DNA from: CALCZU01 sp964396165
GTDB lineage: Bacteria > Bdellovibrionota > FAC87 > UBA2466
Reading direction: 5' to 3'
Length of the DNA: 64,000 nucleotides
NCBI GenBank assembly: GCA_964396165.1
Contig: CAYNEF010000017.1
Span: 7,091-71,090 of the forward strand
Under the pieces are notes generated by a model, which was given only the letters and a program-made list of their open reading frames with translations, did no database searches and was not told where the DNA came from. The translations under genes and the position numbers were made by a program. The number at the start of each line of letters is the position of its first letter. Position 1 is the stretch's first letter. Shown here piece after piece: positions 25,808 through 34,874 of this stretch.

Positions 25808-25835
25808 TAGACATTTCGTGCCTAAACACTATTAT
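25808..25835 (+). promoter_or_regulatory. Candidate sigma70 promoter for the lipoprotein-subtilase pair
   Basis: TAGACA (25808-25813), a 16-nt spacer and TATTAT (25830-25835) sit about 43 nt upstream of the lipoprotein GTG start. The position, just after the large inverted repeat, suggests a separate transcript from gdhA. Confidence 0.4.
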
Positions 25836-25877
25836 GCCCCGGTCTCTCTATAGATAGATCAAAAAAAAGGGCAAAAC

Positions 25878-26429
25878 GTGAACTACAAATCTTATATAAG
25901 CTTTTGTGTGTCAGTCATTTTCCTCGTCTCCTGCACGGGAAATAATCTAACCAATAACACTGTAAATCCCACGCCAGAACCGACACCAGAAGTGGTTGTC
26001 CCCGCTCTGCCCAAAGCTAATGCGTTTTTTAAAATCGGCTACATCCAAAAACTCTTTACGGAAAACGACAGTGTCGCCTGCATCTACGATAAAAATAATA
26101 ATGAATCTGTCGTGACTTTCTCAAGCCGAGAAAATGGCGCGACACTTTCTTTTCGCATGCTGAATTTGAATATTCAAAGCGGTACTCACACTTTGGTGAA
26201 TGGCAGATCGAAGGGCGTAGTCTTTTTAAATCTCGGTGGTGAAAAAAGCACAAACGTCTTTAGTTTAAGTTTGAATCCATCTAACTGTGTCGTTAATTAC
26301 CACTTCACGGGTTTTCAAATGTACGCTTCTTTTCAATGCCAAAATATCGCGAATGCTCAAGGGCAAGCGGTTTCCGCAGAAGGCAGTTGGCTTTGTAACA
26401 ACCAAACACAAAAAGATTGGATCTGGTAA
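25878..26429 (+). CDS. Putative lipoprotein upstream of a subtilase
   Basis: 183 aa from a GTG start preceded by AAAAAAAGGG. The N-terminus (MNYKSYISFCVSVIFLVSC) is a lipoprotein signal with a lipobox ending at Cys19 (LVSC), followed by an Asn/Thr/Pro linker with PTPEPTPE. The rest has beta-strand-like patterns and several cysteines, but no family was recognised. It ends 3 nt before the subtilase gene, so the two are probably co-translated. A role as a partner or regulator of the protease is possible, but nothing in the sequence shows it. Confidence 0.7.
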   Translation: MNYKSYISFCVSVIFLVSCTGNNLTNNTVNPTPEPTPEVVVPALPKANAFFKIGYIQKLFTENDSVACIYDKNNNESVVTFSSRENGATLSFRMLNLNIQSGTHTLVNGRSKGVVFLNLGGEKSTNVFSLSLNPSNCVVNYHFTGFQMYASFQCQNIANAQGQAVSAEGSWLCNNQTQKDWIW

Positions 26430-26432
26430 TTT

Positions 26433-28124
26433 ATGAATAAAAAATACATCAAATTATTCTTTCTTTTAAGTGTAGTGAGTTTTGCTGCAGTAGAACTGGA
26501 GTATCTGGCAGACGCGCGAAAAGTTCTCGGGCTAGACGCCTACCAGAACTCACAAAGGCTTTCGCAAATAAAGATCGCGATTATTGATAACGGTTTTATC
26601 GGTCTAGATCCTGACAAAAAGCTTTTACCGGAATCCGCAAAGCTCGTTTTAAATTACGATCCGGAGTTTATCAAAAAGTTCAATTTAGGCGATCCTGCTA
26701 TCAATCAAAATCAGGCGCAAACGGAGCATGGACGCGTAATGGCTCAAATCGTCTGGGGAATTACTGGCAAAAATCCTAATGGCCCACAGTTTTATCTTTT
26801 AAACGCAAATGGAATTACAAACTTCAGACGTGCTGTTCGTTATGCGATTGAAGAAAAAGTAGATATCATACTCTACAGCCAAAACCGTGAATGTTGCGGT
26901 AATTTCGATGGTGGTGGATTTTTAAACGACATCGTCAACGATGCGACCAAAGCAGGAATTTTGTGGGTAAATGCAGCCGGAAATTACGGCGGCAATGTGA
27001 TTAATAGTTCTGTTAAAGACGCACTTGCTTCTAGCATTTCTCTTAAAAGCAGACTCGATGAAAATACCGCGCAAGTAATTCTCATGTGGAATAGCAGTGG
27101 TGCTGAAGAAGACACGGGTACAGACAAAGATCTCGATTTTTATATATACGATGAAAATGGCAATGAAGTTGCCAAAAGTGAATACAAACAGGTCTTAAAA
27201 AAGCCCGAACTTGCGGAAGGTGAAACCTTCTTACCTCGTGAGCGCGTTAAGTTCGAGTTCTCTAAAAATAGAAGCGGAAATTATAAAATCATAGTGAAGG
27301 CGAAAACCCAAAACTTTAATGAGAATGATCGCATCCGTCTTGTCATTATCCCGGAAAAACAACCGCTGTTTGATAGAGAAACAAACAGGATGGTAGGCCC
27401 GGTAGAGTTATTAAATGCAACTCCTTATGGAGAAATCATGCCTCCTGCTGACAATCCGAATGTGATTACAGTGGGTGACTTAAGCCCAGCCTCGGCGAAA
27501 GGCCCGACAGCAGATGGGCGTATGAAGCCAGAAATTCTCCTCGAAGAATCAAGCGCAACGTTTTCCAACGGACAATCGTCGGGCGGAACTTCAAACGCTG
27601 CAGCTTACTTTGCCGGAGTGCTCGCTGTACTAAAAGCGAATCGTGCCGATTTAACAAGAAACGATGTAGTCAGCTTTCCGAAGAAACGTATTTCTACTTT
27701 AGCAAGCCCTGTTGTAAACGTGGGTATTGCAGAATTTGCGACGATGCAGGAAAAAATATTAAACACAGTAGAAGATTTGGCGAGCGAAAGTGCAGTCATT
27801 GCCGGACACTATGCGGATGGCCGTTATGTACTTGGCATCAGCCAAAACCCACAGGAAGTTCTCTCTTCTCTTTGTGGCAAATCCAAAGAGAATGAAGCAA
27901 ATGAAGTCTATTTGGCTCTTTCGACACGGCCTCAAGGCATCGAGTGCTTCAAGCGCTATGTCGGCAATACGGGCAAAACGCAAAACTACCCTTGGGAATA
28001 TAGAGGAGCCGGAGATAAACGCGCTTACATTGAAATCAGACAGGTCTTTCCCGCAATGACAGCACCTAACACTCAGGGTACCTGGCTGACACCGACTCCG
28101 GAAGAGTTATCAGGTTTCAGATAA
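26433..28124 (+). CDS. Secreted subtilisin-like (S8) serine protease
   Basis: 563 aa with an N-terminal signal peptide (about residues 1-19) and no long propeptide. The catalytic triad is visible: Asp52 in IAIIDNGF, His99 in TEHGRVMAQ, Ser387 in GGTSNAAAYFAG, with oxyanion Asn184 in WVNAAGNYGG. The Ser motif has Asn where most family members have Met (GTSMA). Between Asn184 and Ser387 lies an insertion of about 100 residues with a beta-sandwich look (DKDLDFYIYDENGNEVAKSE to RIRLVIIPE), resembling PPC-like domains. The C-terminal 160 residues are unassigned. It follows a lipoprotein gene by 3 nt, and the next gene starts 1 nt downstream. Confidence 0.85.
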   Translation: MNKKYIKLFFLLSVVSFAAVELEYLADARKVLGLDAYQNSQRLSQIKIAIIDNGFIGLDPDKKLLPESAKLVLNYDPEFIKKFNLGDPAINQNQAQTEHGRVMAQIVWGITGKNPNGPQFYLLNANGITNFRRAVRYAIEEKVDIILYSQNRECCGNFDGGGFLNDIVNDATKAGILWVNAAGNYGGNVINSSVKDALASSISLKSRLDENTAQVILMWNSSGAEEDTGTDKDLDFYIYDENGNEVAKSEYKQVLKKPELAEGETFLPRERVKFEFSKNRSGNYKIIVKAKTQNFNENDRIRLVIIPEKQPLFDRETNRMVGPVELLNATPYGEIMPPADNPNVITVGDLSPASAKGPTADGRMKPEILLEESSATFSNGQSSGGTSNAAAYFAGVLAVLKANRADLTRNDVVSFPKKRISTLASPVVNVGIAEFATMQEKILNTVEDLASESAVIAGHYADGRYVLGISQNPQEVLSSLCGKSKENEANEVYLALSTRPQGIECFKRYVGNTGKTQNYPWEYRGAGDKRAYIEIRQVFPAMTAPNTQGTWLTPTPEELSGFR

Positions 28125-28125
28125 A

Positions 28126-29328
28126 ATGAGCGATGCCCCCATCACAGCTCGGCCGCATGTATTTAATATTCGCCCGGCACCCGGCTGGTTGGAAGTCTTG
28201 TTTGAGGAAGTAACCGCACTTTCCAAATCTCCCTTACAAAAATACAAATTCGAACCTCGCGTTACTTTACTTAAAGGTACTGTAAAACTGCACCGCTGTG
28301 ACTGGCGTCAGGGTTTAGAAATTTTGATGCGTCTTACGACTGCACACGATGTGGAATGGGTTGTTTTAGATTCTAAATGTAATAAGTGGTCAGAAGTCGA
28401 TGCGATATTAGAACGTGTCCCTTGGGATGAACTTTTTTCCAATCGGGACATCCCTGTGCACGTCACCGCCGATGTGGAAAATGGGTTTACTAGTTCTTCC
28501 GGTAAATTAAGAGAGAACCTGTGCAAAATCTCGGGCCTGACTCACGTCTCTGAAGGGGCTGATGTTAGATTAAAGATTGAGTTAAGAGGAGAAATTTTAC
28601 GTATTTCTGCTTCTCTCGCAGGAGAGCCACTTTATAAGCGAGGCTACAAAGCAAGACTGGAAGCGGCGGCTCCCTTGCCAGAACACCAAGCAGCGGCTTG
28701 TGTACGGTGGGTGCTTCAGGGATTAAAAGAGCCGGCTGAAATAAGTTCTGTCTTTGTCCCATTTGCAGGTTCTGGAACATTGGGATTTGAAGCGCTTTTA
28801 GTTTTATCGGGTAGTGGACCTGGCGCTTTTAACCGCAAGTTCAGTTGTGAGCTGTTTCCTTGCACACCACTTCCGACAATCGGGTTTGTAAAAAGAAAAT
28901 TAAGTGAACGTCTCACTCAAGCCAAACTCCCCGCAGTTGTTTTTAATGATTTTAACGACGAAGCAGTAGAGGTATTAAAAGAAAATGCCACTGCGTTTAT
29001 TAAAAGCGGAAATTTTGAAGTAAATGAAGGCGATGTCTTTCTCTTTAAACCCACTTTTCAGGGCACAGGTAAAATACTTGTCCTTTTAAATCCGCCCTAT
29101 GGAGATCGCTTGGCGCAAAATTCTGAAATCACGGAATTGTATGGACGACTGGGCAACTACATGCGCGAATTAGGAGAAGAGTACAAAGGACGTGTTGTTG
29201 CAGGTTGCATCTGTCCTGATGAACCTTCCTGGCGCAACTTCTTAATTGAATTAAATTCTAAAGATGTAGAAACTCACCACTTCACTCATGGCGGCAAAGA
29301 AATGCGCTTTGTCCGCTGGCAATCTTAG
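28126..29328 (+). CDS. THUMP-type N2-guanine RNA methyltransferase (RlmL-like)
   Basis: 400 aa. The N-terminal part has a THUMP-like layout (RVTLLKGTVKLHRCDWRQG, then DIPVHVTADVENG) and the C-terminal part is a class I methyltransferase of the UPF0020 type. Seen: a SAM-binding VPFAGSGTLGFEALL near residue 210 and the catalytic motif VLLNPPYGDRL near residue 325. Known members methylate guanine in 23S rRNA or tRNA. The acidic segment NDFNDEAVEVLKENA fits cofactor binding. The exact target cannot be told. It ends on the base before the convergent phosphatase gene. Confidence 0.82.
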   Translation: MSDAPITARPHVFNIRPAPGWLEVLFEEVTALSKSPLQKYKFEPRVTLLKGTVKLHRCDWRQGLEILMRLTTAHDVEWVVLDSKCNKWSEVDAILERVPWDELFSNRDIPVHVTADVENGFTSSSGKLRENLCKISGLTHVSEGADVRLKIELRGEILRISASLAGEPLYKRGYKARLEAAAPLPEHQAAACVRWVLQGLKEPAEISSVFVPFAGSGTLGFEALLVLSGSGPGAFNRKFSCELFPCTPLPTIGFVKRKLSERLTQAKLPAVVFNDFNDEAVEVLKENATAFIKSGNFEVNEGDVFLFKPTFQGTGKILVLLNPPYGDRLAQNSEITELYGRLGNYMRELGEEYKGRVVAGCICPDEPSWRNFLIELNSKDVETHHFTHGGKEMRFVRWQS

Positions 29329-30024
29329 TTAAAGCTTCCTTTTTGCTTCGTTAAAGGCTCTTTGGTACTTCTCAGATTTTTGTAATTCTTGGTAAATCAA
29401 ATCCGCAATTTTTCTACCCGCTTCGATATCTGTGGGATGGTGCATTCCTGCGAGTACGCGATCTTCCCCAATCTTTTTAGATCGTTCATCCAATTGCGCA
29501 TTTGTTCCCGGGAAAAAATCTGAAAGAATCATTGCGTAGAGTTTAGAGATGGTTCCGTGCCCACTCGGATAAGCTTTGGTTACTTCTTTAGCGACACAGG
29601 GATTAATTTCTTTTAAGTAAACAAACGGCCGGTCTCTGGGGAAATCTACTTTCAGTTTCTGTACAAAGTAATCCGCATCATTTCTAATAGAATCAAAGAA
29701 CGGGACTAAGGCCCGCAACTTCTCTGGCTCTAATGGGCCATTTGGTTTTCCAAAAAAGTTTTCAAGGCTTACGAAGATTTCACTTTTTGCTCTTTCACAA
29801 TCAGTCACGGTTCTGTTTTTTTGAAGTTTTAAAAGTGTGGTTTCGTCTTCTTTTTGTGCCTTGTCCGCCTTCTTAGGAGGCAAGGGGATTTGTTTTTTCA
29901 ACGTCTCATACCACGTGCTAGCAATATACTTTGGCTCTTTCGGAGCCGGATGCGTTACCGTATCCAATGCGAGAGTCAGGTTCGTTTGTAAGAGGAGAAT
30001 TAAGGCAAAAAGTAAGTGTTTCAT
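29329..30024 (-). CDS. Secreted PAP2-superfamily acid phosphatase
   Basis: 231 aa with a signal peptide (MKHLLFALILLLQTNLTLA). All three motifs of the vanadium-haloperoxidase/PAP2 phosphatase active site are visible: KVDFPRDRPF (K-x6-RP), YPSGHGT (PSGH) and RVLAGMHHPTDIEAGR (R-x5-H-x3-D). The layout matches bacterial class A non-specific acid phosphatases (PhoN/PhoC). It would act in the periplasm on phosphomonoesters such as nucleotides, which fits an organism with a nucleoside-salvage operon. Monocistronic by context. Confidence 0.88.
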   Translation of the reverse strand: MKHLLFALILLLQTNLTLALDTVTHPAPKEPKYIASTWYETLKKQIPLPPKKADKAQKEDETTLLKLQKNRTVTDCERAKSEIFVSLENFFGKPNGPLEPEKLRALVPFFDSIRNDADYFVQKLKVDFPRDRPFVYLKEINPCVAKEVTKAYPSGHGTISKLYAMILSDFFPGTNAQLDERSKKIGEDRVLAGMHHPTDIEAGRKIADLIYQELQKSEKYQRAFNEAKRKL

Positions 30025-30103
30025 GCATAGTTTTTAGCATACGAAGTTATTGGCAGACAAGAATGCCGTGACACGCGCCGTTTGGGCCCAACGGGAGACT
30101 GAC

Positions 30104-30140
30104 ACCAAAAAAAAACGGCGTCTCTTTCGAGGCGCCGTTT
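30104..30140 (-). terminator. Rho-independent terminator of the Tyr-rich protein gene
   Basis: On the minus strand, a 12-bp stem (30113-30124 with 30129-30140, one G-T pair, 4-nt loop) is followed by a run of about nine T (plus-strand A-tract at 30106-30114). This is a textbook intrinsic terminator 28 nt after the stop codon of the gene at 30168-30668. Confidence 0.88.
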
Positions 30141-30167
30141 CTTAAAATACGATTTACTTAACTAAAA

Positions 30168-30668
30168 CTAGTAGTACCAACCGTAGTAACAGTTGTTGTA
30201 ACCATAGCTATATCTGTAGTTATAGTTGTAGTTGTAATAGTAGAAGTTACCTGCGCCGTAGTAGTACGGATTGCAGTAGTTGTAATAATAAGGACGGTAT
30301 CCGCCCCAGTTATTCCAACGGTATCCATAGCCATACCAACCGTAGTAGGTAGCTTGGGTAGAAGTTTCTTTATCCAGTTCTTTTGTAGAAGTGGTGTACT
30401 CAGCAATTTTATTTGCTGGGACTGCGATTGCGTTAACAGCAGCAGCATTCTCATCGCTGGAAGCGGAGTTGCTTAAAATTTTGCTGTCTACAGCGCTAGC
30501 GCGGAACACTTCAACAACTTTAGTATCAGGGTTAACTTTTACCAAGATTGCGCGAGGTGCAGCAGCAGCTTCTTTAGATTCGTTTTCGATCTGATCTGCG
30601 TTTGCAACTTGCGACAACGTTAGCGATAGAGCTAGAAAACTAGCTCCAATGAATTGACTGATTCTCAT
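30168..30668 (-). CDS. Exported Tyr/Asn/Gly-rich protein
   Basis: 166 aa with a strong ribosome-binding site (TGGAGG) and a signal peptide (residues 1-24, ending VANA). The middle part (about 35-105) has a small mixed fold with an Ala-rich stretch. The last 60 residues are almost only Tyr, Asn, Gly, Trp and Arg, in irregular repeats such as YYYGAGNFYYYNYNYNY, with two cysteines. Low-complexity aromatic tails of this type occur in exported surface or envelope proteins. No enzymatic family was recognised. It has its own terminator and probably its own promoter, so it may be highly expressed. Confidence 0.75.
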   Translation of the reverse strand: MRISQFIGASFLALSLTLSQVANADQIENESKEAAAAPRAILVKVNPDTKVVEVFRASAVDSKILSNSASSDENAAAVNAIAVPANKIAEYTTSTKELDKETSTQATYYGWYGYGYRWNNWGGYRPYYYNYCNPYYYGAGNFYYYNYNYNYRYSYGYNNCYYGWYY

Positions 30669-30700
30669 ATGTACCTCCAGAGAGAATGTTTTTTAATTTG

Positions 30701-30712
30701 GTTATGCATAAC
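30701..30712. promoter_or_regulatory. Perfect 12-bp palindrome upstream of the Tyr-rich protein gene
   Basis: GTTATGCATAAC reads identically on both strands and lies 33 nt upstream of the ATG of the minus-strand exported protein gene, where a promoter is expected. A possible operator; the regulator is unknown. Confidence 0.3.
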
Positions 30713-30802
30713 AAGGGCCGAGCCATTCTGCAAGCAAATGATGCAGAGCATAAGATGAGGCTGCTGTCCCTAAGTAACCTTAATTATTTCAGTAATTTAG
30801 GC

Positions 30803-32095
30803 TTAGAATGCTTTTTGGATATCAATCACGGCTTCTCGGCCCGCACCCGTTGAGACAAGATTGACCCGCGTTCCGGTAAAATCTTCAATGAACTTTAAAT
30901 AGTTTTGAAGCGTCTTGGGAATATCGGCCGGGTTTCTGACCTTCGACAAATCTTCTTTCCAGCCTGGAAGTGTTTCATAAACAGGCTTTAGTTTTGCCAC
31001 AAGAGAAGTATCTGCCGGAATGGTGTCGTAGCGTTTGCCGTCATATTCATACGCGGTACAAACTTTTAAATCCGTATGACCGGTGAGCACGTCCGCTTTT
31101 GTAACAGCAAGATTTTTAATTCCCGAAATGCGGACAGCATATTTCACTGCTACTAAATCAAGCCATCCACAACGGCGCGGGCGACCAGTGGTGGCGCCGT
31201 ATTCAGAGCCGTCCTCACGCAACTTATCCCCCAGTGCATCCGTCAGCTCTGTTGGGAACGGGCCTTCCCCCACGCGTGTGGAATAGGCCTTGATGACACC
31301 GACAAACAAAGTGTCTTTAGGAATGCGCGCGCCTAACCCAAGGGCTGCTTGCGAAGGCAGTGTATGGGAAGAGGTGACATACGGGTAAGTTCCGTAATCC
31401 ATATCCAGCAAGATTCCTTGAGCGCCTTCATAAAGAATTTTCTTATCCTGATCGATTGCTTCAAACATTTCACGCGATACGTCTCTGACGAACGGTTTTA
31501 GTTTTTTTGCAATCTCGCGGTATTTTTCCACTATCTGTGGAATTTCTACGGGCTCCACATTGTAATAATTTTTTAGAAGGAAGTTTTTTTCTTCGAGATT
31601 TGCCTTCAGGCGTTCTTCAAACAGCGATTCGTTATACAGATCGCTGATTCTTAAACCGCGGCGGGAAGCGCGATCTTCATACGCAGGGCCAATCCCACGT
31701 TTTGTCGTGCCGATTTTTTTGCCGCCTTTTCTGTTTTCACGGGCTGCGTCCAGGTGCTTATGGTAATCGAGAATCAAATGGCAGCGGTCAGACAGATGCA
31801 CGCGATCTTCCAGATTTTGAATTCCACTTTTTCTTAAAAGATCAATTTCATTTAAAAAGTTATCCGGATCGACAACCACTCCTGAACCGATAAAGCATTT
31901 TGCGTGGGAGTGCAGAACTCCGGAGGGGATAAGATGCAAGATTGTTTTTTTACCGTCTACTACCAGCGTATGCCCAGCGTTATTGCCGCCTTGAAAACGG
32001 GCTACGATGTCTGCGGAAGAACTGTAATAGTCTACAATCTTTCCCTTACCTTCGTCTCCCCATTGCACACCTATGATAACTACTGCCTGTGGCAT
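30803..32095 (-). CDS. purA: Adenylosuccinate synthetase
   Basis: GTP-dependent synthesis of adenylosuccinate from IMP and aspartate, the first step to AMP. 430 aa, normal length. Seen: GVQWGDEGKGKIVDYY with the catalytic Asp, GGNNAGHT with the catalytic His, KRGIGPAYEDRASR, YEGAQGILLDMDYGTYPYVT and TGRPRRCGWLD. The start has a strong AGGGAG site. It is the third gene of an operon with an aminotransferase and serA (20-nt gap to serA). Confidence 0.96.
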   Translation of the reverse strand: MPQAVVIIGVQWGDEGKGKIVDYYSSSADIVARFQGGNNAGHTLVVDGKKTILHLIPSGVLHSHAKCFIGSGVVVDPDNFLNEIDLLRKSGIQNLEDRVHLSDRCHLILDYHKHLDAARENRKGGKKIGTTKRGIGPAYEDRASRRGLRISDLYNESLFEERLKANLEEKNFLLKNYYNVEPVEIPQIVEKYREIAKKLKPFVRDVSREMFEAIDQDKKILYEGAQGILLDMDYGTYPYVTSSHTLPSQAALGLGARIPKDTLFVGVIKAYSTRVGEGPFPTELTDALGDKLREDGSEYGATTGRPRRCGWLDLVAVKYAVRISGIKNLAVTKADVLTGHTDLKVCTAYEYDGKRYDTIPADTSLVAKLKPVYETLPGWKEDLSKVRNPADIPKTLQNYLKFIEDFTGTRVNLVSTGAGREAVIDIQKAF

Positions 32096-32115
32096 TCTTA
32101 CTCCCTAGTAATAAA

Positions 32116-33708
32116 TTAAAGTTGTATCGCCTTTACCGAAACCATTCCTTTGATACTTTTCAGCGCGGTCATGACTTTTTCATCGAGCTTAGAGTCCACA
32201 CTGATAATCGCAATCGCTTCTTTTTTTATCGGATCGCGTCCTAAATGCATGCGCGCGATATTCAGCCCATGCGTTCCTAAAAGACTTCCCATAGAACCAA
32301 TCACGCCCGGTTGATCCACATTTCTTGTGTAAAGAAGGACGCCTTCTGGAACTGCATCAATCGGGAATTTGTCGATGCTGACAATGCGAGGCTCATTCTT
32401 ACCGAATAAAGTACCCGAACAGCGGAAGGTATCTGTGCCTTCAATCATGACTTCAACAAGGCTGTTGTAATCTTCGCAGTCTTGTTCAAAAGATTCTTCC
32501 AAACGTATGCCGCGTTCTTTTAAGAGCTTTCTAGCATTCACGTAATTGACTGGAGTCGACAAAAGCGGAGTTAAGAAACCTTTTAAGACCGCAAGAGTCA
32601 GAAGTTCTCTATTGTAACTGCCCAAATTTCCTTCGTAGCGTACCGTGATTTTTTTCAGAGCTTGCTCGGCACAGGCCTGAGAAGCAAAGCCGGCTAATTT
32701 TTCGCAAAGAACAAGATAGGGTTTTAAAACGTCCAGTTGTTCCAGCGTAATATTAGGTACGTTCACAGCGTTTTTAAGCAGACCGTCTTCAGAATACAAT
32801 TTAATTTGTTCTGCGACTTCCAGTCCCACTTGTACTTGAGCTTCGTCGGTACTTGCTCCCAAGTGCGGGGTAACAATCAAATTTTCGTGTTTCAAAAGTG
32901 GCGAATCTGCAGGGACAGGTTCTGTTTCAAATACGTCGAGTGCTGCTCCATTTAGATGTTTGGAATTCAGCGCTTCGAGAAGGGCTGTTTCATCGACAAT
33001 CCCACCGCGTGCACAGTTGATGAGGTACGAGCCCTTTTTCATCATCGCAAGTTGTTTTGCACCGATCAAATGCTTGGTTGCAGGAATCAAAGGCACATGA
33101 ATGCTGACATAGTCAGACTGCGCGAGTAATTCTTCCACTGTCGCTAAATTGATTCCCAGTTTTGCAGCGGCTTCTTTGCTGACGTAAGGATCATAGGCAA
33201 CGACTTTCATTTCAAGAGCACGAGCACGTGAGCCCACCACTTTTCCGATATTGCCAAGTCCTATGAGCCCCAACGTTTTTCCTCTGAGTTCAGAACCCTG
33301 GAATTTTTTCTTTTCCCATTTGCCAGCGCGCATCGAAGCGTCTGCCTGAGGAATGCGACGGGAAATAGAAAACATCATCGCAATCGCATGTTCAGCAGTC
33401 GTTACAATATTTCCAGTCGGTGCATTCATGACAATCACACCGCTGTCCGTCGCTGCTGGTACATCCACGTTATCAAGCCCGATTCCGGCTCTGAGAACTA
33501 TTTTTAGATTCCGTGCATTTTCTAAAAGGTCTTTATCTACTTGAGTGCGGGAGCGGACGATGAGTACATCAACCTGAGGGATTTTTTCTTTCAGCTCAGC
33601 TCTTTCAATTGCAGAAAACTCCAAAAGTTCTACTTTAGAATTTTTCTTTATCAGTTCCAGGCCTTCTTTTGCCAGACCATCTGCAACAAGAACTTTCAAT
33701 TTCGACAT
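32116..33708 (-). CDS. serA: D-3-phosphoglycerate dehydrogenase
   Basis: First enzyme of serine biosynthesis. The 530-aa long form has a catalytic/NAD domain (about residues 1-315), an intervening domain and a C-terminal ACT domain. Seen: VRSRTQVDKDLLE, the NAD-binding GLIGLGNIGKVVGSRA, the catalytic Arg in NCARGGIVDE and the Glu/His pair in FETEPV and VTPHLGAS. The last 80 residues (YTRNVDQPGVIGSMGSLLG) are the ACT domain, which senses serine in many homologues. An AAGGG site lies in the end of the upstream aminotransferase gene, 2 nt away. Confidence 0.96.
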   Translation of the reverse strand: MSKLKVLVADGLAKEGLELIKKNSKVELLEFSAIERAELKEKIPQVDVLIVRSRTQVDKDLLENARNLKIVLRAGIGLDNVDVPAATDSGVIVMNAPTGNIVTTAEHAIAMMFSISRRIPQADASMRAGKWEKKKFQGSELRGKTLGLIGLGNIGKVVGSRARALEMKVVAYDPYVSKEAAAKLGINLATVEELLAQSDYVSIHVPLIPATKHLIGAKQLAMMKKGSYLINCARGGIVDETALLEALNSKHLNGAALDVFETEPVPADSPLLKHENLIVTPHLGASTDEAQVQVGLEVAEQIKLYSEDGLLKNAVNVPNITLEQLDVLKPYLVLCEKLAGFASQACAEQALKKITVRYEGNLGSYNRELLTLAVLKGFLTPLLSTPVNYVNARKLLKERGIRLEESFEQDCEDYNSLVEVMIEGTDTFRCSGTLFGKNEPRIVSIDKFPIDAVPEGVLLYTRNVDQPGVIGSMGSLLGTHGLNIARMHLGRDPIKKEAIAIISVDSKLDEKVMTALKSIKGMVSVKAIQL

Positions 33709-33710
33709 TT

Positions 33711-34874
33711 TTATTTCCCTTCAAGAAAATACTGGGATGCTCTTCCGACACCTTTTCCAAGTTCCAGATTATGACCAAGTTTCTTCAATGTGATTTCGAC
33801 AGCTCCTAAAATCGTAAGCATGTCTAATTCATCAAAGTAACCCAAGTGAGCAAGACGGAACATTTTGCCTTTCCAGGCATCTTGTCCGCCGGCAACCGTG
33901 ATTCCATATTCATCTCTTAAATGAGAGATAATTTTTTTCCCTTCCGGAATACCGGCTGGAACATGAATCGAAGTCAACGCGCTGGAGGGAGAGGACTTTG
34001 CAAAAAGTTCAAGGCCCATCGCCTGCGCCCCAAGTCTTGTGGCTGCAGCTAATTTTTCATGGTGTTTGAATATTTTTTCAAGACCCGACCGTTTCATCTC
34101 AGTGAGAACGAGATCTAAACCGCAGATTAAAGAGACGGCAGGTGTCCATGCGGTTTCTCCTCCTGCAGCCGCTTTGTCTTCGGCTGCCAGGTTGAAATAG
34201 AAACTGGGGATGTTCGCGCGTTTTCGTGCTTCTTGTGCTCTTTCAGACAATGCCAGAAAGGCAAGACCTGGAGGCAGCATAAAAGCTTTTTGAGATCCAC
34301 TGACTACGGCATCGACTCCCCACTTATCCATAGGAAGATCGGCAACGCCAAGAGCTGTAATCGCATCGACAATAAAAAGAGCATCGCTATTTTCTTTTAC
34401 TACTTTCGCGATTTCTTGAATTGGATGGTACACACCTGTTGAAGTTTCAGAGGCCTGAATCAACACGGCCCTTAATTTAGAATTCGCTTTTAAGGCATTT
34501 TTGATTTCGTCTGGTGTGACAGGATTTCCCCATTCCACTTTTAAAGTAGTGGGTTTTAATCCATAACGGCTTGAAATTTTTTCCCAGCGCTCACCAAATT
34601 TTCCTGCGTTCACGACAAGAACTTCATCGCCACTGGCCAAGCAGTTGACTACAACTGTTTCCATGGCGCCCGTGCCGGAAGAAGAAAGTAAGTAACAAGG
34701 TTGGTTTGTTTGAAATACAAACTTCAAACCTTCTTTTACTCTGGCTAAAATTTCGATGAATTCTTTTGTCCGGTGGTGCATCACTCCGAGAGACATGGCC
34801 GAAAGCACTTTATTGGGTACTGGAGTCGGGCCGGGAGCGAAAATTCTGGGGTTATCAAACACAGGATGCTTCAT
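33711..34874 (-). CDS. Class V aminotransferase (serine-pyruvate/alanine-glyoxylate type)
   Basis: PLP enzyme, 387 aa from ATG 34874, which has an AGGA site at 7-nt spacing (a TTG three bases upstream is less likely). Seen: APGPTPVPNKVLSAMS, SSGTGAMETVV, IVDAITALGVADLPMDKWG with the PLP-binding Asp, and the Schiff-base Lys in VSGSQKAFMLPPG. This is the SPT/AGXT branch, not canonical SerC. Because it directly precedes serA in an operon, it probably serves as the phosphoserine (or serine) aminotransferase of this pathway; that role is inference from context. Confidence 0.87.
   Translation of the reverse strand: MKHPVFDNPRIFAPGPTPVPNKVLSAMSLGVMHHRTKEFIEILARVKEGLKFVFQTNQPCYLLSSSGTGAMETVVVNCLASGDEVLVVNAGKFGERWEKISSRYGLKPTTLKVEWGNPVTPDEIKNALKANSKLRAVLIQASETSTGVYHPIQEIAKVVKENSDALFIVDAITALGVADLPMDKWGVDAVVSGSQKAFMLPPGLAFLALSERAQEARKRANIPSFYFNLAAEDKAAAGGETAWTPAVSLICGLDLVLTEMKRSGLEKIFKHHEKLAAATRLGAQAMGLELFAKSSPSSALTSIHVPAGIPEGKKIISHLRDEYGITVAGGQDAWKGKMFRLAHLGYFDELDMLTILGAVEITLKKLGHNLELGKGVGRASQYFLEGK

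Noticed and set aside
25562..25853. Open frames on both strands across the 25.7-kb inverted repeat, each giving similar RGGWYVCE and SHTYHPPRG peptides
   Set aside because: The similarity follows from the palindrome itself; neither frame has a ribosome-binding site, and one overlaps gdhA.
30178..30350. Repetitive tract resembling a tandem repeat or CRISPR-like array
   Set aside because: It is the coding sequence of the Tyr/Asn-rich tail; the repeats are irregular and in frame.
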